From an uncultured Dokdonia sp. (GTDB taxonomy: Bacteria; Bacteroidota; Bacteroidia; Flavobacteriales; Flavobacteriaceae), in NCBI RefSeq assembly GCF_947492815.1, contig NZ_CANLOB010000016.1:55061-119060 (forward strand): DNA of 64,000 nt, read 5' to 3'. Positions 1 to 8,545 of this stretch are shown one piece after another. A model generated the notes under the pieces. That model made no database searches. It was not told the DNA's origin and saw nothing but the letters and a program-made list of their open reading frames with translations. Position 1 is the stretch's first letter; each line of letters starts with the position of its first letter. The translations under genes were made by a program, and so were the position numbers.

Positions 1-1310
1 CTTAAATCAAAAGCATTAATACGCCCTACATCATATCTAAGTGATGCAAACTCAAAAGCTGTTTTTTGAGCCTCTAAAGATGCGATAGCTGCCTCATAAC
101 TCTCTTTTGCTGCTTTGGCATCTGTGTATGCTTGATATACGGCTGTCTCAAAATTTAGACGTGCTTGCTCTGCTTGAAATTCAGAACGTTTTACATTTAC
201 TTCATTTCTTTTAATAGTATTACGTGTAGAGAATCCATTAAAAATAGGTACAGATAATTGTACCCCGTATGAAATACCATCATTCAAATATAATTGCTCT
301 ACAAATGGCGTTGGATTTCCTTCTTCAGTAGCAGGTATAGGTTGAAAAACTGTTTGATTTGTTCCGTCTACAAAACCAATAGGTCTAAGTAATGGATCTG
401 CATCTTCATCTATATTAACTGTAGGAGCACCAGACTCCCTTGTATTATAGTTAAAAAAACCATTAATAGTAGGATACAATGCTGTTTTACTTAGCTCTAA
501 GTCTTTTTTAGCAAGTTCAAGGTTTTGTTCTACAATTTTAAGATCATATCGACTTTCTTTTGCTTTTTCTACTAATACTTCAGGAGTTGTATTTAAAATC
601 TCTGCACCTAGTATCGTATACTCTGTATCATCAATATCAAAGTTTTTATAATCATCAAAAGCTAATAATTGTGCTAAATTAATAAGAGAAATCTGTACCG
701 CATTTTGCGCTGCTACAATACGCTGTTGTTCACTTGCATCTGTTGCTTTTATCTCCAATACGTCTCCTGCAGGAGATATACCTCCCTCTACAAGTTCTTC
801 TGTTCTTCTTATTTGTTCTTTAGTCACTTCATTTTGAGCAACTATTGTTTTTAAATTCTCTTTATTTAATAAGATCTGTAAGTATGCTAATGCAACAGAA
901 AGTGCCGTATCATCTTTAATTTTAGCAATATTATAATCGGCTGCAATTCTTGAAAGCTCAGCTCTATCTAATGCTTTTTTATTTCTAAAACCATTAAAAA
1001 TTCGCACTCCAGCAGTAATACTATACGAAGAGTTACGCAAAGTTTGTGTCTCTAACACACCCGTTGTAATATTTTGTGTAAGACCACTATTCCAGTTATT
1101 TGAAGCGTTACCATTTAAGGTAGGAAGATAGTTTCCGATAGCATCTTTCTTTTCGATTGCTGCTGTCTCTTCATCTAACTGCGTTTGCTTTATGGTAATA
1201 TTATTATCTAAAGCATATTGTACGCACTCTTGTAATGTCCATTTTTTATTCTGCGCAAATCCAGTTGCAGAAATTAAAAGACTAAAACATATAATAAATA
1301 ATTTTCTCAT
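1..1310 (-). CDS. TolC-family outer-membrane efflux protein, 3' end cut by window
   Basis: Outer-membrane duct of a tripartite efflux pump (inferred from family and neighbours). Translating the minus strand from the ATG at 1308-1310 gives a signal peptide ending TGFAQ, then WTLQECVQYALDNN, the usual opening of the OEP/TolC fold, followed by long heptad-rich helices with Asn/Ala/Gln-rich character. The open frame runs 436 codons to the window edge and stops at RYDVGRINAFDL, a motif close to the C-terminus in this family, so only a short tail is missing. It lies downstream of the HlyD-type adaptor with 111 nt between them, a gap that holds one copy of the 14-bp palindrome, and is probably the last gene of the ABC efflux operon. 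Substrate unknown. Confidence 0.88.
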   Translation of the reverse strand, partial: MRKLFIICFSLLISATGFAQNKKWTLQECVQYALDNNITIKQTQLDEETAAIEKKDAIGNYLPTLNGNASNNWNSGLTQNITTGVLETQTLRNSSYSITAGVRIFNGFRNKKALDRAELSRIAADYNIAKIKDDTALSVALAYLQILLNKENLKTIVAQNEVTKEQIRRTEELVEGGISPAGDVLEIKATDASEQQRIVAAQNAVQISLINLAQLLAFDDYKNFDIDDTEYTILGAEILNTTPEVLVEKAKESRYDLKIVEQNLELAKKDLELSKTALYPTINGFFNYNTRESGAPTVNIDEDADPLLRPIGFVDGTNQTVFQPIPATEEGNPTPFVEQLYLNDGISYGVQLSVPIFNGFSTRNTIKRNEVNVKRSEFQAEQARLNFETAVYQAYTDAKAAKESYEAAIASLEAQKTAFEFASLRYDVGRINAFDL

Positions 1311-1382
1311 ACTATCGATTGATGTCCAATATGACTATTGAAACGTATTTATGTTACAAAAAATATTAACTAATTTTTACAC

Positions 1383-1396
1383 GCTTTCGCGAAAGC
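1383..1396. repeat. 14-bp palindrome copy 1
   Basis: Exact GCTTTCGCGAAAGC, extended to 16 bp by C/G on the two sides. It lies 25 nt after the HlyD adaptor stop codon and ahead of the TolC-type gene, so a transcript crossing this gap could form a small hairpin. No T-run follows, so it is not a classical terminator. Confidence 0.9.
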
Positions 1397-1421
1397 GCAT
1401 ACAGACTGCATTTACAAAACA

Positions 1422-2588
1422 CTAACCTCGCCCTCCAAATCCTTGAGGAGCTTTGATTTGATTCCAGATTTTGATATGATCATCCTTCGAAACCCCTCTT
1501 TTTATCTCTACAAAGATACCATCACTAGTTCCAAGTTCTAAATCACGGCGTTCAAATTTTTGATCTCCTGTCTCTATCTCGACAAAGGGCTTTTTAGTTT
1601 CGGGATCATATTGCACTAAAGCTTCCTTGATTGCAAGTACCGAATCTGCCTTTGCTAAAATAATACTTGCATTAGCACTAAGTCCTGCTCTTATAAACGT
1701 ACTTGAATCTATTTTAGCTAATGTTCCTTTAATTTCAAATTGTATTGCTCCATTTTCAGACACCCCTTTAGGAGCTATATAATCTAATGTAGCATCAAAC
1801 TTCATATTTTCGATAGCACCTACAGTAATCTCTAAAGGTAAATCTTCTTTTATTTTCCCGACTTCACTCTCATCTACTTTTCCTTCGAATATCATTTTAT
1901 CTACATCGGCTAGTGTTGCAATAGTAGTACCATCATTAAAATTATTTGCCTCTATCACTTGATTTCCTGTTTTTACAGGAACATCTAAAATCATTCCTGT
2001 AATAGTTGATCTTACTTGTGTTGTAGCTGCTGCACCAAGACCACTTGTCGTGCCTGTTTTTATAATATCATAATTCTGCAAAGCACTTGTGAGGTTAACT
2101 TGTTCTTGTTTTACTCGCTGATCTGCTTGGTTATACGAATTTTGAATACCATCAAAATCATTTGCAGAAATTACACCATTATCAAATAATTTCTTTTGAC
2201 GGTTGTAGATACTTTTTTGATTTTCAAACGCTAGTTTTGCTGTTTGTACTGCTGTACGAGCACTCGCAATATTATTTTTAGCATTGGTTAATGACGAAGC
2301 ATTAGGCACCACCTTAATTTTTGCAATAAGATCTCCAGCCTTAATTTGATCTCCAGCCTCTACATATATTTCATCTATAATACCTGAGATATTTGGCTTA
2401 ATAAGCACCTCCTCTTTAGGAACAATACTTCCAGTAGCTACTGTCTTTTTTACAATAGTTTTTGTACTCGCCTGTTCTGTTTTGTATATGATAGGGTCTT
2501 GTTTATCTTTTATCCAGATATAGTATATACCCACTAAAAATCCTATTACAATTAAAAGTAATACGATGACGGTTCCTGTTCGTTTCAT
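1422..2588 (-). CDS. HlyD/RND-type periplasmic adaptor subunit (MacA-like)
   Basis: Membrane-fusion protein joining the inner-membrane ABC transporter to the TolC-type duct. The 388-residue protein has one N-terminal membrane helix (about residues 5-25), a first half-lipoyl/barrel-sandwich segment (EVLIKPNISGIIDEIYVEAGDQIKAGDLIAKI lies around 60-90 and is read here as the biotin-lipoyl-like motif), a coiled-coil hairpin at about 100-170, a second lipoyl half (STITGMILDVPVKTGNQV) and beta-barrel domains. Length and order match MacA/HlyD_D23 proteins. It ends in a Gly-rich APQGFGGRG tail. Its start is 29 nt from the stop of the upstream permease gene, which supports one operon. Substrate cannot be told from sequence. 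Confidence 0.9.
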   Translation of the reverse strand: MKRTGTVIVLLLIVIGFLVGIYYIWIKDKQDPIIYKTEQASTKTIVKKTVATGSIVPKEEVLIKPNISGIIDEIYVEAGDQIKAGDLIAKIKVVPNASSLTNAKNNIASARTAVQTAKLAFENQKSIYNRQKKLFDNGVISANDFDGIQNSYNQADQRVKQEQVNLTSALQNYDIIKTGTTSGLGAAATTQVRSTITGMILDVPVKTGNQVIEANNFNDGTTIATLADVDKMIFEGKVDESEVGKIKEDLPLEITVGAIENMKFDATLDYIAPKGVSENGAIQFEIKGTLAKIDSSTFIRAGLSANASIILAKADSVLAIKEALVQYDPETKKPFVEIETGDQKFERRDLELGTSDGIFVEIKRGVSKDDHIKIWNQIKAPQGFGGRG

Positions 2589-2617
2589 AATAATGATTTG
2601 ATTGTATCCTTTTGGTT

Positions 2618-3877
2618 TTATTCTATTCGTAAAGCATCTACTGGTTTCATTTGTGTTGCTCTTGTTGCTGGTATCAATCCAGCAAGAACACCTGACACTA
2701 ATAAAATCGTAAGTGCTATGAGCACGACTCCTATATTTACTGATGGATTTGCAAAATTATCAAATGGTCCTGCAATTGAAATCCCAAAATTCATGAGCCA
2801 TATAAGTCCTGCAGCAACTGCTATTCCAGCCATTCCTGAAACAATAGTGAGCACCAATGATTCTTGCATCACTTGCGATCGTATTTCCCAAGGTGTTGCC
2901 CCTAATGCTCTTCGTATCCCTATTTCTTTGGTACGTTCTTTCACTACGATCAGCATAATATTACTAATTCCAATCACTCCAGACATTAATATTAAGGCAC
3001 CTACAAAATAACTTACAAAACTTAAGATTGAAAAAAGACCTTGAATCTGACCAAATTCTTTTGCTAAATCCGCATGTCCTATTGCACGTATATCATCTGG
3101 ATGTATGGTACGTTGCTCACGCATGATAGCAAACACCTCTTCTTTAACATCTGTAATTACGGTATCATCATGAGCTGTTATTGCCATCCACCCTACATTA
3201 TCTGCCCTATTAAAGGCTTGTGAAAATGTAGTAAAAGGAACAAAAATAGTATTAGCTTCCTCTTCCTGATCTCCATTACTCTTAGGATTTTTAAATGTCC
3301 CTATCACTAAAAAGTTAATATCATTTATTTTAATATACGTACCCATAGGATCTTCTCCTATATCATAAAGTCCTTTTACGACATCTACACCAATAACAGC
3401 TACTTTTCGTTTATCTTCAATATCTGAATAGCTAATAAAACGTCCAGCAGTAATATCCATAGGTTGCTGCTTTATAAATTCAGGGTAATCCCCATATACA
3501 TTATACGCACCTGTTTTTTCATTACGTGTTACATTATTAGAACCTCTAAATCCTCCAAGTTGGTTGCGTGGAGAAACATATTTAAGCTCAGGCACTCTAT
3601 CTTTTAAGACTTGCACATCTTCGAGTTTAAATCTAAAAAAGCGTCCTTTTGGAAGTCCTTTATAAGGCTTTGAAGTTCCTTGAGACCACATAAACATTGA
3701 GTTGGTTGCAAAATTATTAAACCCAGCCGAAACTCCTGTTTTAAGACCATTTGTAAGCGCTAATAACAATACTAGAATAAGTATACCCCAAAACACTCCA
3801 AACGCCGTAAGTAGCGTTCTAAAACGATTAGCATTGAGTGCTTCCAGTATTTCGTTCCAACGATCTTTATTAAACAT
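2618..3877 (-). CDS. ABC transporter permease, MacB/FtsX type (second of pair)
   Basis: Integral membrane subunit of the efflux system. The 419-residue protein has the MacB_PCD/FtsX plan: a first membrane helix at about 20-45, a long periplasmic domain (about 50-270), then three helices at about 280-400 with the conserved motif VVKERTKEIGIRRALGATP between two of them. It lacks an ATPase domain, unlike E. coli MacB, so it depends on the separate ATPase gene upstream. It is paralogous to the permease immediately upstream, sharing the KERTKEIG(I/V)R(R/K)ALGA motif and the C-terminal P(A/V)(T/R)RA-x(4)-KP(V/I)(D/E)ALR ending, which suggests a heterodimeric channel. Confidence 0.92.
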   Translation of the reverse strand: MFNKDRWNEILEALNANRFRTLLTAFGVFWGILILVLLLALTNGLKTGVSAGFNNFATNSMFMWSQGTSKPYKGLPKGRFFRFKLEDVQVLKDRVPELKYVSPRNQLGGFRGSNNVTRNEKTGAYNVYGDYPEFIKQQPMDITAGRFISYSDIEDKRKVAVIGVDVVKGLYDIGEDPMGTYIKINDINFLVIGTFKNPKSNGDQEEEANTIFVPFTTFSQAFNRADNVGWMAITAHDDTVITDVKEEVFAIMREQRTIHPDDIRAIGHADLAKEFGQIQGLFSILSFVSYFVGALILMSGVIGISNIMLIVVKERTKEIGIRRALGATPWEIRSQVMQESLVLTIVSGMAGIAVAAGLIWLMNFGISIAGPFDNFANPSVNIGVVLIALTILLVSGVLAGLIPATRATQMKPVDALRIE

Positions 3878-3895
3878 TTTTATATCGTTTTATAT

Positions 3896-3909
3896 GCTTT
3901 CGCGAAAGC
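3896..3909. repeat. 14-bp palindrome copy 2
   Basis: Exact GCTTTCGCGAAAGC between the two permease genes, 22 nt after the stop codon of the upstream one. It is inside an apparent operon, so it is more likely an intercistronic hairpin or protein site than an operon end. Confidence 0.9.
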
Positions 3910-3931
3910 GTATAAATAATTTTTCTTATTA

Positions 3932-5182
3932 TTATTCATCCCTAAGTGCTTCTATAGGCTTAATATTAGCAGCTCTTCTCGCCGGAATATATCCTGCAAT
4001 TCCTCCAGCACTAATCAATACCAGGACTGTCGTTATTGAGGTTTTAAAATCTACTGTAGGAGATTGTATATATGGATTATCAGGTAGCACAAGTGGTATA
4101 ACAAAATCTAATAACGCTACTCCAAAAAACAATCCAAGAAAACCAGCTATTGCAGTAATAAAAATAGATTCTTGCAATATCATTCCTGTGATAGAACTAG
4201 GCAATGCGCCAAGTGCTTTTCGGACTCCTATTTCTTTAGTACGCTCCTTTACAACGATAAGCATAATACTAGCTACTCCAACAATACCTGCAATGATAGT
4301 ACCTACACCAACACCCCAAAAAACAATTCGCATAACATCTATAAGGCTATATATTTGAGCTGCTTCTTCTAAATTAAAATTTACGCGTACTGCACTTCGG
4401 TCATCTGGAGCGATATTATAACGAGACTTTAACTCTTGTTCTATTCCTTCGCTTACAGCTTCAGATAGCGCAACAGCTTCGTCAAAATTATCGCTCATTT
4501 TTATAGTATAAGCGATAGATCGTAAATTATCTCCTGCATTAAATACTCTTTGAGCAGTAGTAATGGGTATCACAATTCGCTGTTCTTCTCTTTGCCCTCC
4601 TGGATCGGAATAAACTCCAACCACCTTAAAATTGATCCCAGTAATTTTTATTGTCTTACCTATTGCTTCTTCTCGCTTAAATAAATCTTGTTTTACTTTA
4701 TATCCTATAATCGCTACTTTTTCAACTTCATCGAGATCTTTTTCAGAGATAAACCTTCCAGAAACCAACGTAGCATTTTCAATAAACTGTTGCCCTGGAT
4801 GCGCTCCTTCTACACGATAATTACCAGATTCATTCTTATAGTTTACGAGTCCCCCCCAAATATTATAGAGTCCTGTTTTATGTTCGATCGCATCATCAAA
4901 TTTTGCATTTAAATTATCATAATCTGAATTATGCATTTGAATACGACGGCCTGGATTTAATCCTTTATACCCTTTTGTAGTAACTCCTGTCCAAACACTT
5001 ACTTTGCTTTCTGCATCACGAGAGAATTGAGATTTTACGCCTTTTTGTATTCCTGAACTAAACCCTAGAAGGATGACAAGAATAAAGATTCCTGAAGCAA
5101 CAGAGAGTCCTGTTAAGAAAGTACGTAACTTGTTCTTTCCTATAGTTTCAAAAATCTCTTGCCAGCGTTCTATATCAAACAT
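3932..5182 (-). CDS. ABC transporter permease, MacB/FtsX type (first of pair)
   Basis: Integral membrane subunit, 416 residues, same architecture as its downstream neighbour: one N-terminal helix (about 20-40), a large periplasmic MacB_PCD domain, and three C-terminal helices around the motif VVKERTKEIGVRKALGALP. The start codon lies inside the end of the ATPase gene (8-nt overlap), a sign of translational coupling. A run of seven G residues on the coding strand (plus-strand C-run 4851-4857) encodes part of WGG in the periplasmic domain and is unusual for so AT-rich a sequence. Together with the next permease, the ATPase, the HlyD adaptor and the TolC protein it forms a complete envelope-spanning exporter. 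Confidence 0.92.
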   Translation of the reverse strand: MFDIERWQEIFETIGKNKLRTFLTGLSVASGIFILVILLGFSSGIQKGVKSQFSRDAESKVSVWTGVTTKGYKGLNPGRRIQMHNSDYDNLNAKFDDAIEHKTGLYNIWGGLVNYKNESGNYRVEGAHPGQQFIENATLVSGRFISEKDLDEVEKVAIIGYKVKQDLFKREEAIGKTIKITGINFKVVGVYSDPGGQREEQRIVIPITTAQRVFNAGDNLRSIAYTIKMSDNFDEAVALSEAVSEGIEQELKSRYNIAPDDRSAVRVNFNLEEAAQIYSLIDVMRIVFWGVGVGTIIAGIVGVASIMLIVVKERTKEIGVRKALGALPSSITGMILQESIFITAIAGFLGLFFGVALLDFVIPLVLPDNPYIQSPTVDFKTSITTVLVLISAGGIAGYIPARRAANIKPIEALRDE

Positions 5183-5876
5183 GAGCTTTGGCTAGTATTT
5201 GGTTTACAGGTCGATCGTCAATAATACGCCCATCTTTTAGATTTACAATACGTTTGGTCATTTCTGCGATATCTGGTTCATGTGTAACGACAAGGATTGT
5301 TTTCCCTTCTTCATTAATCCCTTGTATAAGATCCATCACCTCATATGACGTTTTTGTATCTAAAGCTCCCGTAGGTTCATCGGCGAGTAATACTTTAGGA
5401 TCACTTGCAAGTGCTCTTGCTATGGCTACACGTTGTTTTTGTCCTCCAGAAAGTTCGCTAGGCAGGTGTGTAGCCCAATCGGCAAGCCCAACTTTTTCTA
5501 AATAGTGCATCGCCTTATCAGTACGTTCTTTTCTTTTAATCCCTTGATAGTACAATGGCATTGACACATTATCTAATGCACTTTTATAATTAATGAGATT
5601 AAACGACTGAAAAATAAAGCCTAAGAATTTATTTCGGTATTGTGCTGCTACTTTTTCATTAAGGTTTTTTATAGGCACATTATCCAGTGTATAAGATCCT
5701 TGATCTGCCTCGTCTAACATACCAAGTATATTAAGCAACGTAGATTTCCCAGAACCAGAAGACCCCATGATAGAAACCAACTCTCCTTCTTTCACGTTAA
5801 AATCAATACCTTTTAAAACGTGAAGCGAGTTACTCCCCATTCGATATGATTTATGCAAATCTTTAATTTGAATCAT
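5175..5876 (-). CDS. ABC transporter ATP-binding protein, LolD/MacB type
   Basis: Cytoplasmic ATPase that powers the adjoining permeases. In 233 residues it has all nucleotide-binding motifs: Walker A GSSGSGKST (38-46), Q-loop FQSFNLI, signature LSGGQKQR (about 142-149), Walker B VLLADEP, D-loop GALD and the H-loop VTHEPD. Its length and the absence of membrane segments match the LolD/MacB-type stand-alone ATPases. It is the first gene of the efflux operon and overlaps the next gene by 8 nt. The 168-nt gap upstream should carry the operon promoter; I found no good TAnnTTTG there. Confidence 0.94.
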   Translation of the reverse strand: MIQIKDLHKSYRMGSNSLHVLKGIDFNVKEGELVSIMGSSGSGKSTLLNILGMLDEADQGSYTLDNVPIKNLNEKVAAQYRNKFLGFIFQSFNLINYKSALDNVSMPLYYQGIKRKERTDKAMHYLEKVGLADWATHLPSELSGGQKQRVAIARALASDPKVLLADEPTGALDTKTSYEVMDLIQGINEEGKTILVVTHEPDIAEMTKRIVNLKDGRIIDDRPVNQILAKAHV

Positions 5877-6044
5877 AGTCTACACTTTGATTTCACAATA
5901 TTAGTAATGAAAAGATAAAATTGTGTGAAATTGGTGTTAATACCTCTATTTATAAAGGGTTCTCCTACATAAATAAAACAACAACTAAATATACATGCCC
6001 TTTAGGAAAAACTATACGTACAAAATAATGTTACAGCAATGATT

Positions 6045-6329
6045 TTATGAATCTAAGAAAGAATCTTCAGAAGTTATTTCTTTTTCTTTTTTCCTAGACT
6101 TATATACAAAGTAAAAGACACCCCCTACTAAGATATATGGAATTATCATAAGATATTTGATTCCATTATTAATTCCTTTGGCAGTACTATTGTCTTCTTC
6201 AGATTCTAAAACCGCACGACACATAGCACATTGTGCAGATAATATAGTAATAGGTCTGACTGTTTCTGCTTTCGCGAAAGCGGAAACAAAAACCATAAAA
6301 ACAATAATGATACTCTTTTTAATTTTCAT
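6045..6329 (-). CDS. Small exported membrane protein with CxxC, cytochrome oxidase locus
   Basis: Function not recognised. I place the start at the ATG 6327-6329 (94 residues) because it yields a clear signal peptide ending SAFAKA-ET and lies 5 nt after the preceding DUF420 gene; a longer frame from 6401 would overlap that gene. The mature part has a C-A-M-C pair (Cys34, Cys37), a stretch of acidic/polar residues, one membrane helix (about 57-76) and a Lys/Glu-rich cytoplasmic tail. Being last in a run of ctaB, oxidase subunits, Sco and DUF420, it could take part in copper or thiol handling during oxidase assembly (inference). The 14-bp palindrome encodes the AFAKA of its signal-peptidase site. 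Confidence 0.72.
   Translation of the reverse strand: MKIKKSIIIVFMVFVSAFAKAETVRPITILSAQCAMCRAVLESEEDNSTAKGINNGIKYLMIIPYILVGGVFYFVYKSRKKEKEITSEDSFLDS
6268..6281. repeat. 14-bp palindrome copy 3 (coding)
   Basis: Exact GCTTTCGCGAAAGC within the small CxxC protein gene. Read on the minus strand in frame it encodes A-F-A-K-A, residues 17-21, exactly the A-x-A signal-peptidase recognition site. Confidence 0.92.
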
Positions 6330-6334
6330 ACTAT

Positions 6335-6883
6335 TTAATGTACATAATATGGTGAAATCATAAGATACACCACAACCCCAGTAACAGCTACATATAGCCA
6401 TATTGGAAATGTAATCTTTGCCAGCTTTTTATGTTTGTCAAATCGTTCTGCTAATGCCCTCACATACGTAAAGAGTACTAACGGAATGATCGCAATAGAC
6501 AGTACAATATGTGTAATTAAGATAAAGAAATACAAGTATCGTATTACTCCTTCTCCTCCATAAGGTGTAGAGTCTGACGTCATATGATAGGCAACATACA
6601 TCACCAAGAATAGTACAGAAAGAAGTATTGCAAATTTCATAAATCGTTCGTGAGCTTTACGATTTCCTTTTTTAATTTGTACTACTGCCAGTACTAATAC
6701 TATTGCTGTTAATCCATTGATTGCAGCATAAATTGGAGGCAAAAAAGTAAGTGGCTCTACAGCAACTCCGTAATCCTTAAGTTTAACACCAAATAATGCT
6801 GCTACCGCAAGTGGAATTACAATAGACAATAGAATAATCCATTTTTGATATTTCTTTTCTTTTTCTGAAAGATGTGTACTCAT
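6335..6883 (-). CDS. DUF420 membrane protein (CtaM/YozB-like)
   Basis: Multi-spanning membrane protein of 182 residues with about five helices (roughly 15-35, 47-67, 81-100, 115-140, 160-178) and conserved His residues in helices (FMKFA..., AYHMTSD, ILITHIVLS). This layout is that of the DUF420 family; family members YozB/CtaM in Firmicutes are needed for haem-copper oxidase maturation (established for those proteins). Its start codon overlaps the Sco stop by one base (TAATG), so it is translated with Sco. A role in oxidase assembly is inferred from family and locus. Confidence 0.85.
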   Translation of the reverse strand: MSTHLSEKEKKYQKWIILLSIVIPLAVAALFGVKLKDYGVAVEPLTFLPPIYAAINGLTAIVLVLAVVQIKKGNRKAHERFMKFAILLSVLFLVMYVAYHMTSDSTPYGGEGVIRYLYFFILITHIVLSIAIIPLVLFTYVRALAERFDKHKKLAKITFPIWLYVAVTGVVVYLMISPYYVH

Positions 6884-7620
6884 TACTTTTTTAATAATTT
6901 TTTAATATCCTCTATAAGTATATCTATTTCTGGTACTTCCCCTCCTTCTGCCACTGTAGCATCCATAGGAACAGATCCTCTATAATATGGCTTGGTATTA
7001 CCATGCCCGTCAGAACGAGAGCGTATAAATCCGTTTTGATCTATTAAGGCAAAAAGTCCTGAGTGATACAATCCATTATCCAGATCGTCTTCTGTATTTG
7101 TAGCAAGATAGAAGCCCTCATTAGAAAGTTTTAATATATCTGATCTATCTCCTGTCATAAAATGCCAATTAGGATTTGTTACGCCATAGTCTTCGGCATA
7201 TTTTTTCATAACATCTGGCGTATCATGTTCTGGATCTATAGAAAAAGATGCAATTCCAAAATTAGGATTTCCTTCATACATCTTTGCAATAGCTTGTAAA
7301 TTATGATTCATAGGTATACAGATATCTGTACATCTTGTAAAGAAAAACTCCACTAGAAAAACTTTACCTCTATAATCTTGATCAGAGATGGTGTCTTTAT
7401 TTTGATCTATAAATTCAAAAGTCGGGACTCTCTTTTCTTTTTCATTAACCATAACATAAAGCAGTTCATCATCAGATGGTGCTACTTTTTCTCCAACCGC
7501 ATGCATACGTCCTCCTCTTACGACATCACCATTTGCATACCTTTTAAAAATTCTAGGAATAAAAATGATACCAAAAACAAGTACAATAAAAGCAATCCCT
7601 ATATATGTATTCTTACGCAT
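6883..7620 (-). CDS. SCO1/SenC-family copper chaperone for cytochrome oxidase
   Basis: Membrane-anchored thioredoxin-fold protein that delivers copper to the CuA site of oxidase subunit II (family role). One N-terminal helix (about 7-25) anchors the 245-residue protein. The copper ligands are visible: Cys97 and Cys101 in C-T-D-I-C, and His186 in YHSGLF. DPEHDTP is the family's typical motif. It overlaps its neighbours on both sides by a single base (TAATG junctions), indicating tight translational coupling with the Cys-free protein upstream and the DUF420 protein downstream. The subunit II it would serve is encoded 40 kb away, at 47.4-48.5 kb. Confidence 0.93.
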   Translation of the reverse strand: MRKNTYIGIAFIVLVFGIIFIPRIFKRYANGDVVRGGRMHAVGEKVAPSDDELLYVMVNEKEKRVPTFEFIDQNKDTISDQDYRGKVFLVEFFFTRCTDICIPMNHNLQAIAKMYEGNPNFGIASFSIDPEHDTPDVMKKYAEDYGVTNPNWHFMTGDRSDILKLSNEGFYLATNTEDDLDNGLYHSGLFALIDQNGFIRSRSDGHGNTKPYYRGSVPMDATVAEGGEVPEIDILIEDIKKLLKK

Positions 7621-8306
7621 TATTTCTTTTCTCTACGTTGTTCTATTTTATCACTGGCATTATTATTTTTCTTAAGTGCCAGTCTATACTCTGCTAGTAG
7701 AATTTTGATATCGTCTTTCATATATCCCATTTCTACAGCTTGTGTCATATCATATCCGTACGCATTCGGTTTTTTATCTTCATGACCAGATCGCAATGCC
7801 AATGCCCTATCAACAACAAACACATTAGGATGACTTCCATTTGGAGACAAACTTAAAGGCGTTCTCAAGCTTTCAAAATGTGCTTTTGCTTGTTCTTTTG
7901 TTGCTTGTACAAAACGTATTTTAGTAACATCAAAGATTCTACCTAATTCTATTTTCAAATCACTTATTGCTTGCTCACTTCCTGGAGACACAAAAAGTAT
8001 CATTTGAAAATCTTCGTATTTCAAAAAATACTTATAGATCATCAAATTAAGATTTGCTGTATAGCCTATATTAGAAGTAAGATTATCTCCTAAATATCCT
8101 ACTATAGACACATGATCCTTTAAGGTTAAAGGCGTATCTGATGAATACTCTGAAGTTTTAATTTCTCTACTAGTAACGGTTGTTACATCTGCTATCTTTT
8201 CTGTAATTATAGGAAGTTTAGCAAAGTTGTATACTCCTGAAGAGAAAAATAAATAAGCCACAACTGGCAAAACAAAAAGCGCAATAAGCACTAGTTTCTT
8301 TTTCAT
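7620..8306 (-). CDS. Membrane-anchored protein, possible Cys-free thioredoxin-like fold
   Basis: Not recognised with certainty. The 228-residue protein starts with one hydrophobic helix (about 3-22), then a predicted exported domain: a beta-rich part (SIVGYLGDNLTSNIGYTANLNLMIYKYFLKYEDFQMILFVSPGS spans the core), helix, strand (TKIRFVQA), and NVFVVDRALALRSG, which resembles the end of a Sco/thioredoxin sheet. There is no cysteine at all, so it cannot do disulfide or CxxxC copper chemistry. It is coupled to sco by a TAATG overlap. I infer an accessory or scaffold role for Sco or oxidase assembly. The C-terminal tail is Lys/Arg-rich. Confidence 0.7.
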   Translation of the reverse strand: MKKKLVLIALFVLPVVAYLFFSSGVYNFAKLPIITEKIADVTTVTSREIKTSEYSSDTPLTLKDHVSIVGYLGDNLTSNIGYTANLNLMIYKYFLKYEDFQMILFVSPGSEQAISDLKIELGRIFDVTKIRFVQATKEQAKAHFESLRTPLSLSPNGSHPNVFVVDRALALRSGHEDKKPNAYGYDMTQAVEMGYMKDDIKILLAEYRLALKKNNNASDKIEQRREKK

Positions 8307-8513
8307 CTATTTCAAATTTTTAATTTTATTAAAATGAACTAAATAAAAAAATTGATTGAATCAACCGTTTTGCTTTCGCTTAGAAAATTTAATTATTACA
8401 GTTGACAAACAAAAATTAATTTTGTTTACGTTCATTTCACAGTATTTTCTTTTGTAACAGGTACACATTTTAGTTCACCTAATTTAGGATTACGCATTGA
8501 GTGTAGTGCTAAA

Positions 8514-8537
8514 AAAAGCGGTTATAAAACCGCTTTT
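8514..8537 (-). terminator. Rho-independent terminator after oxidase subunit IV
   Basis: A 10-bp stem, AAAAGCGGTT / AACCGCTTTT, with a 4-nt loop, begins 8 nt after the subunit IV stop and is followed on the minus strand by a run of T. It should end or thin the ctaB-to-subunit-IV transcript before the Sco group. Confidence 0.8.
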
Positions 8538-8545
8538 AAATTATA

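Noticed and set aside
2598..3011. Plus-strand open frame of 137 codons opposite the permease gene
   Set aside because: Shadow of the well-supported minus-strand permease; no domain, and odd amino-acid composition.
5891..5930. Separated inverted repeat TTTCACA ... TGTGAAA upstream of the ABC efflux operon
   Set aside because: Arms of only 7 bp, 26 nt apart in AT-rich DNA; chance is likely. It resembles CRP half-sites but no second example was seen.
6335..6401. N-terminal extension of the small CxxC protein to 6401
   Set aside because: Would overlap the DUF420 gene by 67 nt and hide the signal peptide; the ATG at 6329 fits better.
8407..8427. Inverted repeat AAACAAAA ... TTTTGTTT upstream of the Cys-free protein gene
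   Set aside because: A/T-only stem with a single G/C pair; too weak for a terminator or operator claim.
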